Source: Candidatus Blochmanniella camponoti (GTDB taxonomy: Bacteria > Pseudomonadota > Gammaproteobacteria > Enterobacterales > Enterobacteriaceae). Taken from it: a DNA stretch of 64,000 bases. The notes under the pieces were generated by a model that made no database searches, had not been told where the DNA came from, and was given only the letters and a program-made list of their open reading frames with translations. Positions 11,470 through 21,262 of this stretch are shown here, piece after piece. Location: the NCBI RefSeq assembly GCF_023585825.1, contig NZ_CP097751.1, positions 434,001 through 498,000 of the forward strand. Reading direction: 5' to 3'. Each line of letters starts with the position of its first letter. Positions within the stretch are counted from its first letter, which is position 1. The translations under genes were made by a program, and so were the position numbers.

Positions 11470-11873
11470 GGAGTTAGCTAGACAATCGCTGCTTTTTTGT
11501 GTTTACAGCGATTATATAGTTTCTGTAATTACAAATGAAGGGGAGGAAAGTCCGGGCTCCATAGGGCAGAGTGCCAGGTAACACCTGGGGGATACAATCT
11601 ACGACAAGTGCAACAGAAAGAAAACCGCCGATAATTATTTTTACAATGTGTTATAGAAAATAATATGGGTAAGGGTGAAAAGGCGTGGTAAGAGCACACC
11701 ATCCGAATTGGTAACAGTTCGTGTTATGTAAACTCCACTCGGAGCAAGGCTAAATAGAAGTTCAACAGTATGGTCCGTACTGAACTTGGGTAAGCTGCTG
11801 AAACTAGTGTGTGAATGCTAGTTTAGATGAATGATTGTCCGAGACAGAACCCGGCTTATCGGCTGACTCCTTT
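11470..11873 (+). ncRNA. rnpB: RNase P RNA (M1 RNA)
   Basis: Catalytic RNA that removes tRNA 5' leaders, about 404 nt (E. coli 377). Diagnostic blocks: GAGGAAAGTCCGGGCTCC (near 11543-11560), GGTAACACCTGGGGG, AGTGCAACAGAAAG, AACCGCCGAT, GGTAAGAGCACACC, AAACTCCACTCGGAGCAAGG, and near the 3' end GACAGAACCCGGCTTATCGG. The P1 helix pairs GGAGTTAGC (11470-11478) with GCTGACTCC (11862-11870), with one G-U. Peripheral helices are A+T-richer than in E. coli. A short T-run follows the 3' end. Confidence 0.97.
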
Positions 11874-12434
11874 TAAAATATTTTAAATATAATCAATCGT
11901 GTATGTTGTTGTTATTATGATTCATAATAATAGACATTTTTAATATTGTATATTTAAATAATGTTTCTGCAGAGAAGATTATCAAAAATTATATTTAGAT
12001 GGTAATGTAAAATTACATGTAATAATTCATAAGTTGTTGATCTTAGTATATTTTATGAGAAATGGTTGTTGTTTTTTTTAGATAGATATGTTTTAAAACT
12101 AAATTTAATAAGAATATAATAATGTATTATGTATCATAATACATTATTATATAAAAAGATATAAATAAATATCAACATTATCTGTTGATATGCGCTATAA
12201 AAAATTATAGATTGGTTGTTTTATAACGATTTTTCCGAAAAAAATTAAGCATTATAGTAATTAATTAGAAATTATTCATTTTGAAATGGAATTAGAGTGT
12301 TCTTTTAGATTCTAATGAAATAGTATATTTAAACTGTTTAAGGAAAAGTCATTTAATTAGGGTAAATTTGTTTATATAAATTATATTTATTTGAAATAAT
12401 TAGATATTTTGTGCGCTATGGAATTCAGTAGGTA
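11874..12434. other. Spacer rnpB/yqjA with two hairpins
   Basis: No gene is seen. It holds a long hairpin at 12114-12152 (separate entry) and, 16 nt later, a second one with 9-bp arms ATATCAACA (12169-12177) and TGTTGATAT (12183-12191) around a 5-nt loop. Either could end read-through from rnpB. Confidence 0.55.
12114..12152. repeat. 18-bp perfect hairpin, 3-nt loop
   Basis: Arms 12114-12131 and 12135-12152 are exact reverse complements around the loop TAT. All arm bases are A/T except one G/C pair near each end. An A-run follows the right arm, so it would look like a terminator only for minus-strand transcripts. Confidence 0.7.
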
Positions 12435-13001
12435 ATGAATATTTTAAAAGAATTACTAAACGTAGTTTTATGGCAAAACAATATTATGTTTTTTCCTAAT
12501 GTGAGATTAGCATTAGCTATTTATTCGTTAGCATTTCTTATTCTTTTTTTGGAGAATGCTATTATTCCGGCTGTTTTTTTACCTGGAGATAGTTTGTTAG
12601 TGATATTAGGAGTATTGGTCGCAAAAGGTGTTTTAAACTTTACTATTACTTTAGGAATTTTAACAATAGCTGTAAGCTTAGGAAGTTGGATGAGTTATTT
12701 ACAAGGTAAGTTTTTGGAGAATAACAAAATTTTAAAACGTTGGCTATCTCTGTTACCTAATAAATTTTATCAAAGAGCTAATTATATGATTCATAGGCAT
12801 GGATTGTCCGCTCTTTTTATTGGTCGCTTTATAGCATTTGTGCGAACAGTTTTACCTATTATTGCAGGAATATCTGGATTAAGTTCCTTTCGTTTTCAAT
12901 TATTCAATTGGATTAGTTCGTTTTTGTGGGTGTTTATATTTATTGTGTTAGGTTTTTTTTTAGAACGACTAGAATTTTTTCATATATATTATAATATGTA
13001 A
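12435..13001 (+). CDS. yqjA: DedA-family inner-membrane protein YqjA, C-terminally shortened
   Basis: Integral inner-membrane protein of the DedA/SNARE-associated family. Conserved core visible: FLENAIIPAVFLPGDSLL, SLGSWMSYLQGK, and HGLSALFIGRFIAFVRTVLPIIAGISG, which carries the functional Arg pair. In E. coli, YqjA/YghB are needed for division, proton-motive force and drug tolerance, probably through lipid or proton translocation. At 188 residues it lacks about 30 C-terminal residues of the 220-residue E. coli protein, including the last membrane helix. The stop is TAA at 12999-13001. Gene order rnpB, yqjA, ileX, rpoD follows E. coli. Confidence 0.88.
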   Translation: MNILKELLNVVLWQNNIMFFPNVRLALAIYSLAFLILFLENAIIPAVFLPGDSLLVILGVLVAKGVLNFTITLGILTIAVSLGSWMSYLQGKFLENNKILKRWLSLLPNKFYQRANYMIHRHGLSALFIGRFIAFVRTVLPIIAGISGLSSFRFQLFNWISSFLWVFIFIVLGFFLERLEFFHIYYNM

Positions 13002-13169
13002 TAAAAAATTAATTATCATCAATAATAAGAGAAATGTAGATTTTATATTTTTGATAACAAGAATGCCCATGTGTATTATTGGGTACGTGTTTGTTTATTA
13101 ATAATAAAACGTTAGATTTTTGACTGAAGAATAAATGATTCTTTTTAAAATACTTTAAAATATAAGGAA

Positions 13170-13244
13170 TGGCCCCTGCTGGATTTGAACCAGCGACCAA
13201 GCGATTATGAGTCGCCTGCTCTAACCAATCTGAGCTAAGGGGCC
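13170..13244 (-). tRNA. ileX: tRNA-Ile2 (CAU anticodon, lysidine-modified)
   Basis: 75-nt tRNA on the minus strand, nearly identical to E. coli ileX: acceptor GGCCCCT/AGGGGCC, anticodon loop CTCATAA, T-loop TTCAAAT. The CAU anticodon reads AUA once TilS converts C34 to lysidine. Acceptor and anticodon arms match tRNA-Ile2 rather than tRNA-Met, and E. coli ileX also lies beside rpoD. The 3' CCA is not encoded: the discriminator A is followed by TTCC. Confidence 0.96.
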
Positions 13245-13572
13245 TGGATGACTTTCATGATGACATAAAGAGCATTCACATTATATTGATAATCTCATCT
13301 CATGTACATAATAACTTGTTTCATTTATTAAATAAAATATTATGTATCAAAATACATAACATATATAATATAATATTTTTTATTAATTTTAATCTTTTTA
13401 CATTATATGATTTTTATTTATTGATGTTTTTGATTATTATAATGTATATCATATTTTACAATAAAAAGAATTGTTATTTTTGATGTTATGTATTGAATAA
13501 TGTATATATCAAACTATATATGGTATCATGATTATAAAGAAACGAGTAATCATGCTTTTAGATTATATTTAC
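13245..13572. other. Spacer tRNA-Ile2/rpoD
   Basis: A+T-rich and without a convincing gene. It should contain the tRNA promoter (minus strand) and the 3' trailer of rpoD. A small hairpin (TTATGTAT / ATACATAA) occurs near 13342-13361. Confidence 0.5.
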
Positions 13573-15408
13573 TTAATCATCTAAAAAGCTTCGCAATATT
13601 TCAGATCGACTAGGATGACGTAGTTTTCTTAAAGCTTTTGCCTCTATTTGACGAATACGTTCACGAGTTACATCAAATTGTTTACCCACTTCTTCTAGAG
13701 TATGATCAGTATTCATATCAATACCAAATCGCATACGCAATACTTTAGCTTCTCTTGGAGTCAATCCGGCAAGTATATCGTGAGTAGCAGTACGTAAATT
13801 ATCTGAAGTTGCTGAATCTAAAGGTAAATCATGATTAGTATCTTCAATAAAATCCCCAAGATGAGAATCTTCATCATCTCCTACAGGAGTTTCCATAGAA
13901 ATAGGTTCTTTAGCAATTTTTAACACTTTTCTAATTTTATCTTCTGACATAAGCATACGCTCTGCTAATTCTTCTGGTGTTGGTTCATGTCCTATTTCTT
14001 GTAGCATTTGTCGAGAAACTCGGTTAAGTTTATTAATAGTTTCTATCATATGAACTGGGATTCGGATAGTACGTGCTTGATCGGCTATCGATCTAGTAAT
14101 TGCTTGACGAATCCACCAAGTAGCGTAAGTGGAAAATTTATAACCACGACGATACTCAAATTTATCTACGGCTTTCATTAAACCAATATTACCTTCTTGT
14201 ATTAAATCTAAAAATTGTAATCCTCTATTTGTATATTTTTTGGCAATAGATATAACTAAACGAAGATTAGCTTCAACCATTTCTTTTTTAGCTCTTCGAG
14301 CTTTAGCTTCTCCAATAGACATACGACGATTAATATCTTTCACTTGTTCTATTGTTAGTCCTGTTTCTTTTTCAATTTGATGTAATTTTGATAAACTATT
14401 TTGTACATCTTCATCAACTTTATATAATTTTTCTGACCATGATGTGTGCATAGATAAAGCCGTATTAAACCATGTTTTATTGGTTTGGTTTCCTGAAAAT
14501 AACGCTATGAAATTTTTTTTTGGCATTTTACTAATTTCGACACATAATTTCATAATTAATCGTTCTTGTTTACGTACTCGTTCCATCATAGAGCGCATAT
14601 TGTTAACTAAATAATCAAATTGCTTTGGCACTAATCTAAATTGTTTAAATATTTCAGAGAGCTTCAAAATTTCTTTTGATGATTTAACGTGATTTCGTCC
14701 ATTATATTTAATCGTTTTACGTGTTATTTCATACTGATCACGTAGTGCTGTAAATTTTATATAAGCTATTTCTGGATCAATGTTATTTTCATCATTATTT
14801 TCTTCTTCATCGTCATCAGATATTGATTCAGTCGTAACTTCAGCAGTTATGTGATTGATGTTTGTGTGTATTGATATATTTTCATGTATATCAGGATCTA
14901 CAAAACCCGTAATTAAATCTGAAAGGCGTGTTTCACCAGTTTCTACGCGTTTGTATTGTTCTAAAAGATAAGTAATTGCTTCTGGATATTCAGAAACTGA
15001 ACATTGTACTTGATTTATTCCGTCTTCAATTCTTTTAGCAATATCTATTTCACCTTCTCGTGTTAATAATTCTACAGTACCCATTTCTCGCATATACATT
15101 CGTACTGGATCAGTTGTCCTACCTAACTCTGAGTCAACGTTAGTCAATGCTTGCACAGCTGCTTCTGTTGCATCTTCTTCATCATTAGTAGAATTAGTGT
15201 GTTCGATTAATAAAAACTCGTCGGAATTAGGGGCTTCTTCCATGACTTGAATACCCATATCATTCATCATTTGGATTATATTTTCGATTTGTCCAGGATC
15301 CACGATGTCTTCTGGCAAATGATCATTAACTTCAGAAAAAGTTAAGTATCCTTGTTCTTTCCCGAGTGTGACGAGTAACTTAAGTTGTGATTGTGGGTTA
15401 TGTTCCAT
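13573..15408 (-). CDS. rpoD: RNA polymerase primary sigma factor RpoD
   Basis: Sigma-70 housekeeping factor, 611 residues (E. coli 613). N-terminal region 1.1 (about 1-80), region 1.2 with [11 protein letters not shown], an acidic stretch ([11 protein letters not shown], about 196-206) in the non-conserved region, region 2 with the -10-recognition block [20 protein letters not shown], region 3, and region 4.2 with the -35-binding helix-turn-helix ([20 protein letters not shown]) ending LRSFLDD. Shine-Dalgarno GGGAG. It is the last gene of the macromolecular synthesis operon rpsU-dnaG-rpoD. Confidence 0.98.
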   Translation of the reverse strand: MEHNPQSQLKLLVTLGKEQGYLTFSEVNDHLPEDIVDPGQIENIIQMMNDMGIQVMEEAPNSDEFLLIEHTNSTNDEEDATEAAVQALTNVDSELGRTTDPVRMYMREMGTVELLTREGEIDIAKRIEDGINQVQCSVSEYPEAITYLLEQYKRVETGETRLSDLITGFVDPDIHENISIHTNINHITAEVTTESISDDDEEENNDENNIDPEIAYIKFTALRDQYEITRKTIKYNGRNHVKSSKEILKLSEIFKQFRLVPKQFDYLVNNMRSMMERVRKQERLIMKLCVEISKMPKKNFIALFSGNQTNKTWFNTALSMHTSWSEKLYKVDEDVQNSLSKLHQIEKETGLTIEQVKDINRRMSIGEAKARRAKKEMVEANLRLVISIAKKYTNRGLQFLDLIQEGNIGLMKAVDKFEYRRGYKFSTYATWWIRQAITRSIADQARTIRIPVHMIETINKLNRVSRQMLQEIGHEPTPEELAERMLMSEDKIRKVLKIAKEPISMETPVGDDEDSHLGDFIEDTNHDLPLDSATSDNLRTATHDILAGLTPREAKVLRMRFGIDMNTDHTLEEVGKQFDVTRERIRQIEAKALRKLRHPSRSEILRSFLDD

Positions 15409-15581
15409 AAAATACTCCCACGTTTCAAAATAATATTTATATTTAAAAGTTTAATAGTGGTGTAATGCCCCATCTATCGATGATATCTAGTAAATTGTTA
15501 CAAAAATAATTTCATTCAGGAGGTATCTTCATGATTGTTTTCATTAGTGACATTAAATCCAAAGAGTTTGTAATTTTTATA

Positions 15582-17327
15582 TTAATGTTTCGATAATGTT
15601 TGATTTAATAACCATAATTCTTGACGTTCTTGCGTTGTTAGACCAAATGTACGATCATGAGCAATAAGTAGCTCTTGGCGTTTTTCAAGAGTCAGATTAT
15701 ATAATCTGGTCAAAGCATCAATAAAAGTAATCTCTATCATATCATTTGTAATTAAATGATTCCAATATGCTAGTGATTCAAGTTTTGAAAAAAATTTATT
15801 TCCACGATAATGTTCTAATAATTGCGCAGAAGTTGATATTGGATATGTTTTGCATATTTGAATTAAATCAATAAACATTACAATATCATCCTGTTTCAAT
15901 TGTTCCAATCCTTGTACACTTGGTACTAATTTAGAAAGTCGTGGATTTTGTATTAATAACCCTACCAATACACGCCCTATGTTGTTATTTATACAACATC
16001 TGTTTATTTTATTAGCATATGTAATAGGTTTTTTTGTGAGTAATTGACTTAATTTATTATCATCTAGAATCCCTATTTTGTTGCCTAATTGTTGCAGTAA
16101 ACATAATTTCAGTGTTTGCCCTGGAATTTTTTTTAGTATAGGTAATATCAGACTACTTAATTTAACTCGACCTGATAATGTTTGTAAATTTGTTTTTTTT
16201 GATAATGTTTCAAATAAAAAATTTGATAAATCTTGTGTTTGAGTTAACTTTTTTAAAAAGTTGTCTTTTCCTATTTTACGTATTAATGTATCTGGATCTT
16301 CTCCATGAGGCAAAAATGCGAAATGTATTTGACGTTCATCAGTAAGATACGGTAGAGCGGTATTTAATGTACGCCAAGCAGCTTTTTTGCCAGCATAATC
16401 GCCATCATAACAACAAATGATTTGATCAGTAATACTATACAACAATCGAATATGATTATCAGTAGTAGAAGTTCCTAAAGCAGCAACTGCATAATTAATG
16501 CCAAATTGCGTTAACGTGATAACATCAATATAACCTTCTACTAAAAGTATGCAAGAGAGATTTTTGTGTTTCATACGCGCTTCGTATAAGCCGTATAAAT
16601 GCTGACTTTTTTTGAAAATTTCGGTATCTGGTGAATTTAAATACTTGGGTATTTTTTTTTGAGTAATAACACGACCTCCGAACGCCACAATTCTTCCTGC
16701 TATATCTCGTATAGGAAACATCAATCGGTCACGAAAGCGATCATATTTATATTTTTTTGTATTATTACTAATTAACATGCCTGCTTGGTCAAGTAGTTTT
16801 TGATCGTATAATGTAAGACTAAATTTTTGTATTATATTATTCCATCTGGGCGGAGCAAATCCAATATTGAAATCATCAATGGTTTTGGTATTTAATCCGC
16901 GATTTTTCAAATATTTGTAAGCGTATAAATATTCTTTTTGGGTTAAAACACTTTTATAGTATGCGCATAATTTATTCATTAACTGATATAAGTTATTTTT
17001 TCGATAATTATTGTGCTCACAAACGTTTGGGTTTTTCTCTATTGAGATGCCGTGCATGATCGATAGTTCTTTGATAGCTTCAATAAATGTAAGTCGATCA
17101 TAATGCATCAAAAAATCTATCACATTTCCATGTGATCCACAGCTGAAGCAATAATAGAACTGTTTTTCGATATTAACAGTAAATGATGGATGTTTTTCAG
17201 TATGAAATGGACAACAGGCTACAAAATTGTTTCCTTGTCTTTTCAAAGGAACGCGTTGATTAATTAAATCAACAATATTAGTACGTGATATCAATTCATT
17301 AATTACTGTATTTGAGATTCGGGTAAT
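15582..17327 (-). CDS. dnaG: DNA primase DnaG, probable AUU start
   Basis: Synthesises RNA primers at the replication fork. The CHC2 zinc finger (CCPFH .. YYCFSCG), the TOPRIM core (VEGYIDVI, the CCYDGDYAGKKAA Asp-x-Asp block, EDPD) and the C-terminal DnaB-binding helices are present. No in-frame ATG precedes the zinc finger at a sensible place. The nearest accepted codon, TTG at 17292-17294, would remove 11 residues (TRISNTVINE region) that align with E. coli RIPRVFIND. ATT at 17325-17327 has AAGGAG five nt upstream and aligns with the E. coli Met1, giving 581 residues, exactly the E. coli length. AUU starts are known for infC. Operon position between rpsU and rpoD is conserved. Confidence 0.93.
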   Translation of the reverse strand: MTRISNTVINELISRTNIVDLINQRVPLKRQGNNFVACCPFHTEKHPSFTVNIEKQFYYCFSCGSHGNVIDFLMHYDRLTFIEAIKELSIMHGISIEKNPNVCEHNNYRKNNLYQLMNKLCAYYKSVLTQKEYLYAYKYLKNRGLNTKTIDDFNIGFAPPRWNNIIQKFSLTLYDQKLLDQAGMLISNNTKKYKYDRFRDRLMFPIRDIAGRIVAFGGRVITQKKIPKYLNSPDTEIFKKSQHLYGLYEARMKHKNLSCILLVEGYIDVITLTQFGINYAVAALGTSTTDNHIRLLYSITDQIICCYDGDYAGKKAAWRTLNTALPYLTDERQIHFAFLPHGEDPDTLIRKIGKDNFLKKLTQTQDLSNFLFETLSKKTNLQTLSGRVKLSSLILPILKKIPGQTLKLCLLQQLGNKIGILDDNKLSQLLTKKPITYANKINRCCINNNIGRVLVGLLIQNPRLSKLVPSVQGLEQLKQDDIVMFIDLIQICKTYPISTSAQLLEHYRGNKFFSKLESLAYWNHLITNDMIEITFIDALTRLYNLTLEKRQELLIAHDRTFGLTTQERQELWLLNQTLSKH

Positions 17328-17332
17328 TGTCT

Positions 17333-17338
17333 CTCCTT
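17333..17338 (-). promoter_or_regulatory. Shine-Dalgarno deciding the dnaG start
   Basis: AAGGAG on the minus strand, 5 nt before ATT 17327-17325. An in-frame TAA immediately overlaps it (17337-17339), so initiation must be downstream. The TTG at 17294 has no comparable site. Confidence 0.75.
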
Positions 17339-17487
17339 AGCTCATGTTATTGAGAACAGATAACATAATTATTATCATCATGGATAATTAAATGTCATAT
17401 ATGTAACTAAATGCGCTTTGGTATTTTATAATTAGAAAAATAAGTTTTTATTGTTTAATTTCTGCACATGAAAAACCATAAGCTTAT

Positions 17488-17703
17488 TTAATACAAGCGA
17501 ATACGTCTTAAATTTTCTCGAGATAGTTTTTTTATATGACGTTTAATAGCCGATGCTTTGGCTCGTTTACGTTCTGTAGTTGGTTTTTCATAAAATTCTC
17601 TACGACGTACTTCAGATAAAATTCCTGATTTTTCACAAGATCTTTTAAAACGACGCAACGCTACATCAAATGATTCGTTTTCACGCACTTTAATTATTGG
17701 CAT
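17488..17703 (-). CDS. rpsU: 30S ribosomal protein S21
   Basis: 71 residues, the same length as E. coli S21 and nearly identical: [39 protein letters not shown], and the basic C-terminus ending RRIRLY. S21 sits near the anti-Shine-Dalgarno and helps initiation. First gene of the rpsU-dnaG-rpoD operon, divergent from tsaD; the 163-nt gap must hold both promoters. Confidence 0.98.
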   Translation of the reverse strand: MPIIKVRENESFDVALRRFKRSCEKSGILSEVRRREFYEKPTTERKRAKASAIKRHIKKLSRENLRRIRLY

Positions 17704-17866
17704 ATATCTGTCTCTATTATTTAAATATTTTGATTGAGGATTATTGTTATTAATATTATATAAATAACTATATTTTTACTATTTTGTAATATAACATTAA
17801 ATATTATGACGTGAAATATAAATAGTGTGAGTATTTTGTAATTGTCAATCGAATATGGAGTATTAT

Positions 17867-18892
17867 ATGCGTGTTTTAGGTATTGAAACTTCATGTGATG
17901 AAACAGGTGTAGCAATTTATGATCAACATAAAGGATTATTAGTTAATGAAATATACAGTCAAAATGATTTGCATGCTGATTATGGCGGGGTTGTTCCTGA
18001 ATTAGCTGCGCGTGATCATGTACGAAAAATAGTTCCTTTAATTTTATGCACATTAGATCGAGCTCGTTTAAAGCCAAAAAATATCAATGGAATAGCATAC
18101 ACTGCTGGGCCTGGATTGATGGGTGCTTTATTGGTCGGAGCAACTGTTGCTAGAACACTTGCATATGCTTGGAAAATACCCGCTATTGATATTCATCATA
18201 TGGAAGCGCATTTATTAGCACCAATGTTAGAAAAAAAAGTGCCTACTTTTCCATTTATAGCATTATTAGTATCTGGCGGACACACTCAACTTGTGTCTGC
18301 AAGCAATATAGGGGAATATAAAATATTAGGAGAATCTATTGATGATGCTGTTGGAGAAGTGTTTGATAAGATTGCTATATTATTAGGATTGAAATATCCT
18401 GGAGGAGCTTTATTATCAAAAATGGCTCAGCAGGGTATTTCGAAGCGTTATGTATTTCCTCGCCCTATGACTGATCGCCCCGGTTTGAATTTTAGTTTTT
18501 CTGGATTAAAAACTTTTACGGTAAATACTATTATGTCAAATTCTCATGATGCTCAAACTTATGCTGATATTGCACGTGCGTTTGAAGATGCAATTATTGA
18601 AACATTAGCAATCAAATGTCGCCGTGCCTTGAATCAAACTGGATTAAAATGTTTAGTGATATCCGGAGGTGTTAGTGCTAACCGTGCGTTAAGGTCGTAT
18701 CTTTTGAAGATGATGTATACCTTACAAGGAAGCTTGTTTTACCCTAGATCGGAGTTTTGTACAGATAATGGTGCAATGGTGGCTTACGCTGGATTAATTA
18801 GACTAAAGGCTGGGTTATTTAGTGATTTACCAATTTTAGTAAGACCACGCTGGTCATTAGAAGATCTTCCACGAATAAAGAAATCATTATAA
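17867..18892 (+). CDS. tsaD: tRNA threonylcarbamoyladenosine synthase subunit TsaD
   Basis: Catalytic subunit (Kae1/Gcp family) that transfers threonylcarbamoyl to A37 of ANN-decoding tRNAs. 341 residues (E. coli 337). ASKHA fold with GIETSCDET at the N-terminus, metal ligands His111 and His115 in [25 protein letters not shown] and the FCTDNGAM block with the third metal ligand. I chose ATG 17867, which matches the E. coli start and has GGAG at 17857-17860, over the ATG at 17855. The partner TsaE is also in this window at 40.1 kb. Confidence 0.97.
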   Translation: MRVLGIETSCDETGVAIYDQHKGLLVNEIYSQNDLHADYGGVVPELAARDHVRKIVPLILCTLDRARLKPKNINGIAYTAGPGLMGALLVGATVARTLAYAWKIPAIDIHHMEAHLLAPMLEKKVPTFPFIALLVSGGHTQLVSASNIGEYKILGESIDDAVGEVFDKIAILLGLKYPGGALLSKMAQQGISKRYVFPRPMTDRPGLNFSFSGLKTFTVNTIMSNSHDAQTYADIARAFEDAIIETLAIKCRRALNQTGLKCLVISGGVSANRALRSYLLKMMYTLQGSLFYPRSEFCTDNGAMVAYAGLIRLKAGLFSDLPILVRPRWSLEDLPRIKKSL

Positions 18893-18917
18893 TTTACGTA
18901 TTAGTAATATTTTTATG

Positions 18918-19505
18918 TTAATTACGCCAAATACGGGTTTCTTTGTGATGCCATAATCGTTTAATATTAGCTCCATGCTTTATTACAACTAAAGAAGATA
19001 TTATGATTGTTGGAAGTAAATATTGAGATTGAAAATACCAAGCATAACAAGGTATAATGAACGCAGTAACGATGGCTCCCAGTGAGGAATATCCAAAAGA
19101 TAGCACAGTCAATGCCCAGGAACTGATCATGACTATGGAAAGATTAAGGTCTATGGTTGTAAGGACTCCAAATGCGGTAGCTACACCTTTTCCTCCATAA
19201 AATTTAAAAAATATGGGATACATGTGTCCCAGACAGGAAAAAACAGCCGTGGCTCCTAAAAAAATAGGTGAAATTTTTAAATGATATCCTAACCACATTG
19301 GAATTGCTCCTTTTAATATATCAAAACAAATTACACTAATTGCAATTTTAAGACCTGCGATGCGTAAAATATTAGTAGCACCGGGATTTTTAGAGCCAAA
19401 ATTTCTTGGGTCTGGAAAACGTAATATTTTACATATTAAAATAGCGCTAGATACTGACCCTAAAAAATAAGCAAATATCGTTATTAGAATAGAAAAAAAA
19501 ATCAT
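18918..19505 (-). CDS. plsY: Glycerol-3-phosphate acyltransferase PlsY
   Basis: Polytopic inner-membrane enzyme that acylates glycerol-3-phosphate from acyl-phosphate to make lysophosphatidate. The three family motifs are present: GSVSSAIL, GSKNPGATNILR and GGKGVATAFG. About 195 residues from ATG 19505 (E. coli 205); an in-frame TTG at 19535 adds ten residues but has no Shine-Dalgarno. It converges on tsaD with only 25 nt between stops. PlsC, the next enzyme in phosphatidate synthesis, is at 26.2 kb. Confidence 0.93.
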   Translation of the reverse strand: MIFFSILITIFAYFLGSVSSAILICKILRFPDPRNFGSKNPGATNILRIAGLKIAISVICFDILKGAIPMWLGYHLKISPIFLGATAVFSCLGHMYPIFFKFYGGKGVATAFGVLTTIDLNLSIVMISSWALTVLSFGYSSLGAIVTAFIIPCYAWYFQSQYLLPTIIISSLVVIKHGANIKRLWHHKETRIWRN

Positions 19506-19625
19506 AATAATTAATTCATTGAGATTAAATAACAATTATTACATATATTTTATATATATATGTGTGTATATTAAACAGTCAATATCATTTAAATAAATAA
19601 TTTTTTATGTAATTGAATATAATAT

Positions 19626-20009
19626 ATGACGGATATCTTATTTATCGAGCGACTGACAGTCATGGCGTATATCGGTATAAATGATTGGGAAAAAAATTGT
19701 TTGCAAAAATTAATTTTTGATTTGCAATTATCATGTAATACTGAATTTTTTGCAGATCATCAAAGTATGGTGCCTTATATTGATTATACTCATGTAAATC
19801 AAGTCATACTTAGTTTAGTGAGCCAGAAACGTTTTTACTTAATAGAAGATGTTGCGAATTTAATAGCAAACACATTAATAAAAAAATTTTGTATTTACTG
19901 GGTTCGTGTAAAAGTGAATAAACCTGGTGCAATTCATAATGCTTTTAATGTTGGTATATGTGTTGAACGAAAGAATAAAATGCTTCTCAAGTATTTAAAA
20001 AAGAGTTAG
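19626..20009 (+). CDS. folB: Dihydroneopterin aldolase FolB
   Basis: Folate pathway enzyme converting 7,8-dihydroneopterin to 6-hydroxymethyl-dihydropterin. 127 residues (E. coli 122). Family blocks FIERLTVMAYIGINDWEK, QKLIFDLQL, and VRVKVNKPGAIHNAFNVGICVER (with the KPGA loop at the active site) are clear. It lies divergent from plsY and upstream of uppP, as in E. coli. Its retention suggests that the symbiont still makes folate. Confidence 0.93.
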   Translation: MTDILFIERLTVMAYIGINDWEKNCLQKLIFDLQLSCNTEFFADHQSMVPYIDYTHVNQVILSLVSQKRFYLIEDVANLIANTLIKKFCIYWVRVKVNKPGAIHNAFNVGICVERKNKMLLKYLKKS

Positions 20010-20087
20010 TTTCTTGAGAAGTGTATGGATGTATTTGTAAAATAAGAAAAATTTTTAAATAAGTATAATTATTCCTACATATTATGA

Positions 20088-20993
20088 GTGAGTAACTTGG
20101 CAGTGCATATGTCAATGATTTATATTGCGTTAAATATTATAGTTTATGTTATTGATTTTGGATCATTAATATTAAATGTACGTAAATTAGCTGTTTCATT
20201 GATCTTGGGAATAGTAGAAGGTTTGACAGAATTTCTTCCTATTTCTTCAACCGGGCATATGATATTAGTAGAAAATGTTTTAAATTGCATGGATGATTCG
20301 GTCATAGCTTTTACTGTGATTATTCAATTAGGTGCTATTTTGTCTATAACAAAAATTTTTTGGAATCAATTATATGGTATGAGTATGATTTGTATAAAAA
20401 AAATGTTTTTTAAACAACATGATGATACCAATCATTTATGTATTAGGCATATATTTTTAGGAACGTTTCCTGGAATAATGTTAGGTATGATTTTTTATGA
20501 AAAAATTGGATTGATTTTTGAGTTAACATATATTATGTATGGATTGATAATTGGAGGAATTTTTTTATTAGTTGGAGAATTATGTGTATCCAAAGAACCA
20601 CGTGTATCAGATATCAATAGTATAACTTATTTGCAAGCTTTTTTAATAGGGTGTTTTCAATGTTTAGCTTTTTGGCCGGGATTTTCTCGTGCTGGTGCTA
20701 CTATCGGGGGCGGATTAGTAGTTGGGCTTAATCGGCGTATATCATCAGAGTTTTCATTTTTTTTAGCGGTGCCTATTATATTTGGTTCTGCGGTATTAAC
20801 CTTATATCATAATAGATCTTGTATTGGTTTCATGGATGCTTTGTTATTGATAGTGGGTAGTGCCATAGCATTTTTTATAGCATTATTTACTGTAAGATAT
20901 TTTTTGAAAATAGTTCAAAATGTTTCTTTAATTCCTTTTGCTATATATCGATTTTTATTAGCAGGGGGTATTTATTGGGGGTTAATGACATGA
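20088..20993 (+). CDS. uppP: Undecaprenyl-diphosphatase UppP (BacA)
   Basis: Membrane phosphatase that recycles the undecaprenyl carrier for peptidoglycan and LPS synthesis. Signature EGLTEFLPISSTGHM and the second motif PGFSRAGATIGGG; the E. coli version reads SRSGAT, so one Ser has become Ala next to the conserved Arg. About 300 residues; relative to E. coli (273) it carries an N-terminal extension of roughly 25-30 hydrophobic residues. Candidate starts are GTG 20088, ATG 20109 or ATG 20115, and none has a strong Shine-Dalgarno. Confidence 0.92.
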   Translation: MSNLAVHMSMIYIALNIIVYVIDFGSLILNVRKLAVSLILGIVEGLTEFLPISSTGHMILVENVLNCMDDSVIAFTVIIQLGAILSITKIFWNQLYGMSMICIKKMFFKQHDDTNHLCIRHIFLGTFPGIMLGMIFYEKIGLIFELTYIMYGLIIGGIFLLVGELCVSKEPRVSDINSITYLQAFLIGCFQCLAFWPGFSRAGATIGGGLVVGLNRRISSEFSFFLAVPIIFGSAVLTLYHNRSCIGFMDALLLIVGSAIAFFIALFTVRYFLKIVQNVSLIPFAIYRFLLAGGIYWGLMT

Positions 20994-21262
20994 TTTACAT
21001 TAATGTGTTTGATCAAAATTTAAAATTATTAGATATTGGTATTGGTTAATGCGCTTTGTATTTGAGTATTAAATAGTAGAATTACTGTTATAAGGATAAT
21101 GTATTGTTGTGATTCATATAAAAGCATTACTTTTTTGTATATAAATTTAATACCATTAAAAGTAGCCACTATATGTTTTTGTAGTTTGTTTTTAGTTGTG
21201 CGTGTTTGCTTTAAGTTATTTGATTGTTTATAGTGTTTTTGAAATTTTGTATATACATATTT

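Noticed and set aside
13009..13200. Minus-strand frame overlapping the tRNA-Ile2 gene
   Set aside because: It includes the tRNA sequence itself and has no family similarity.
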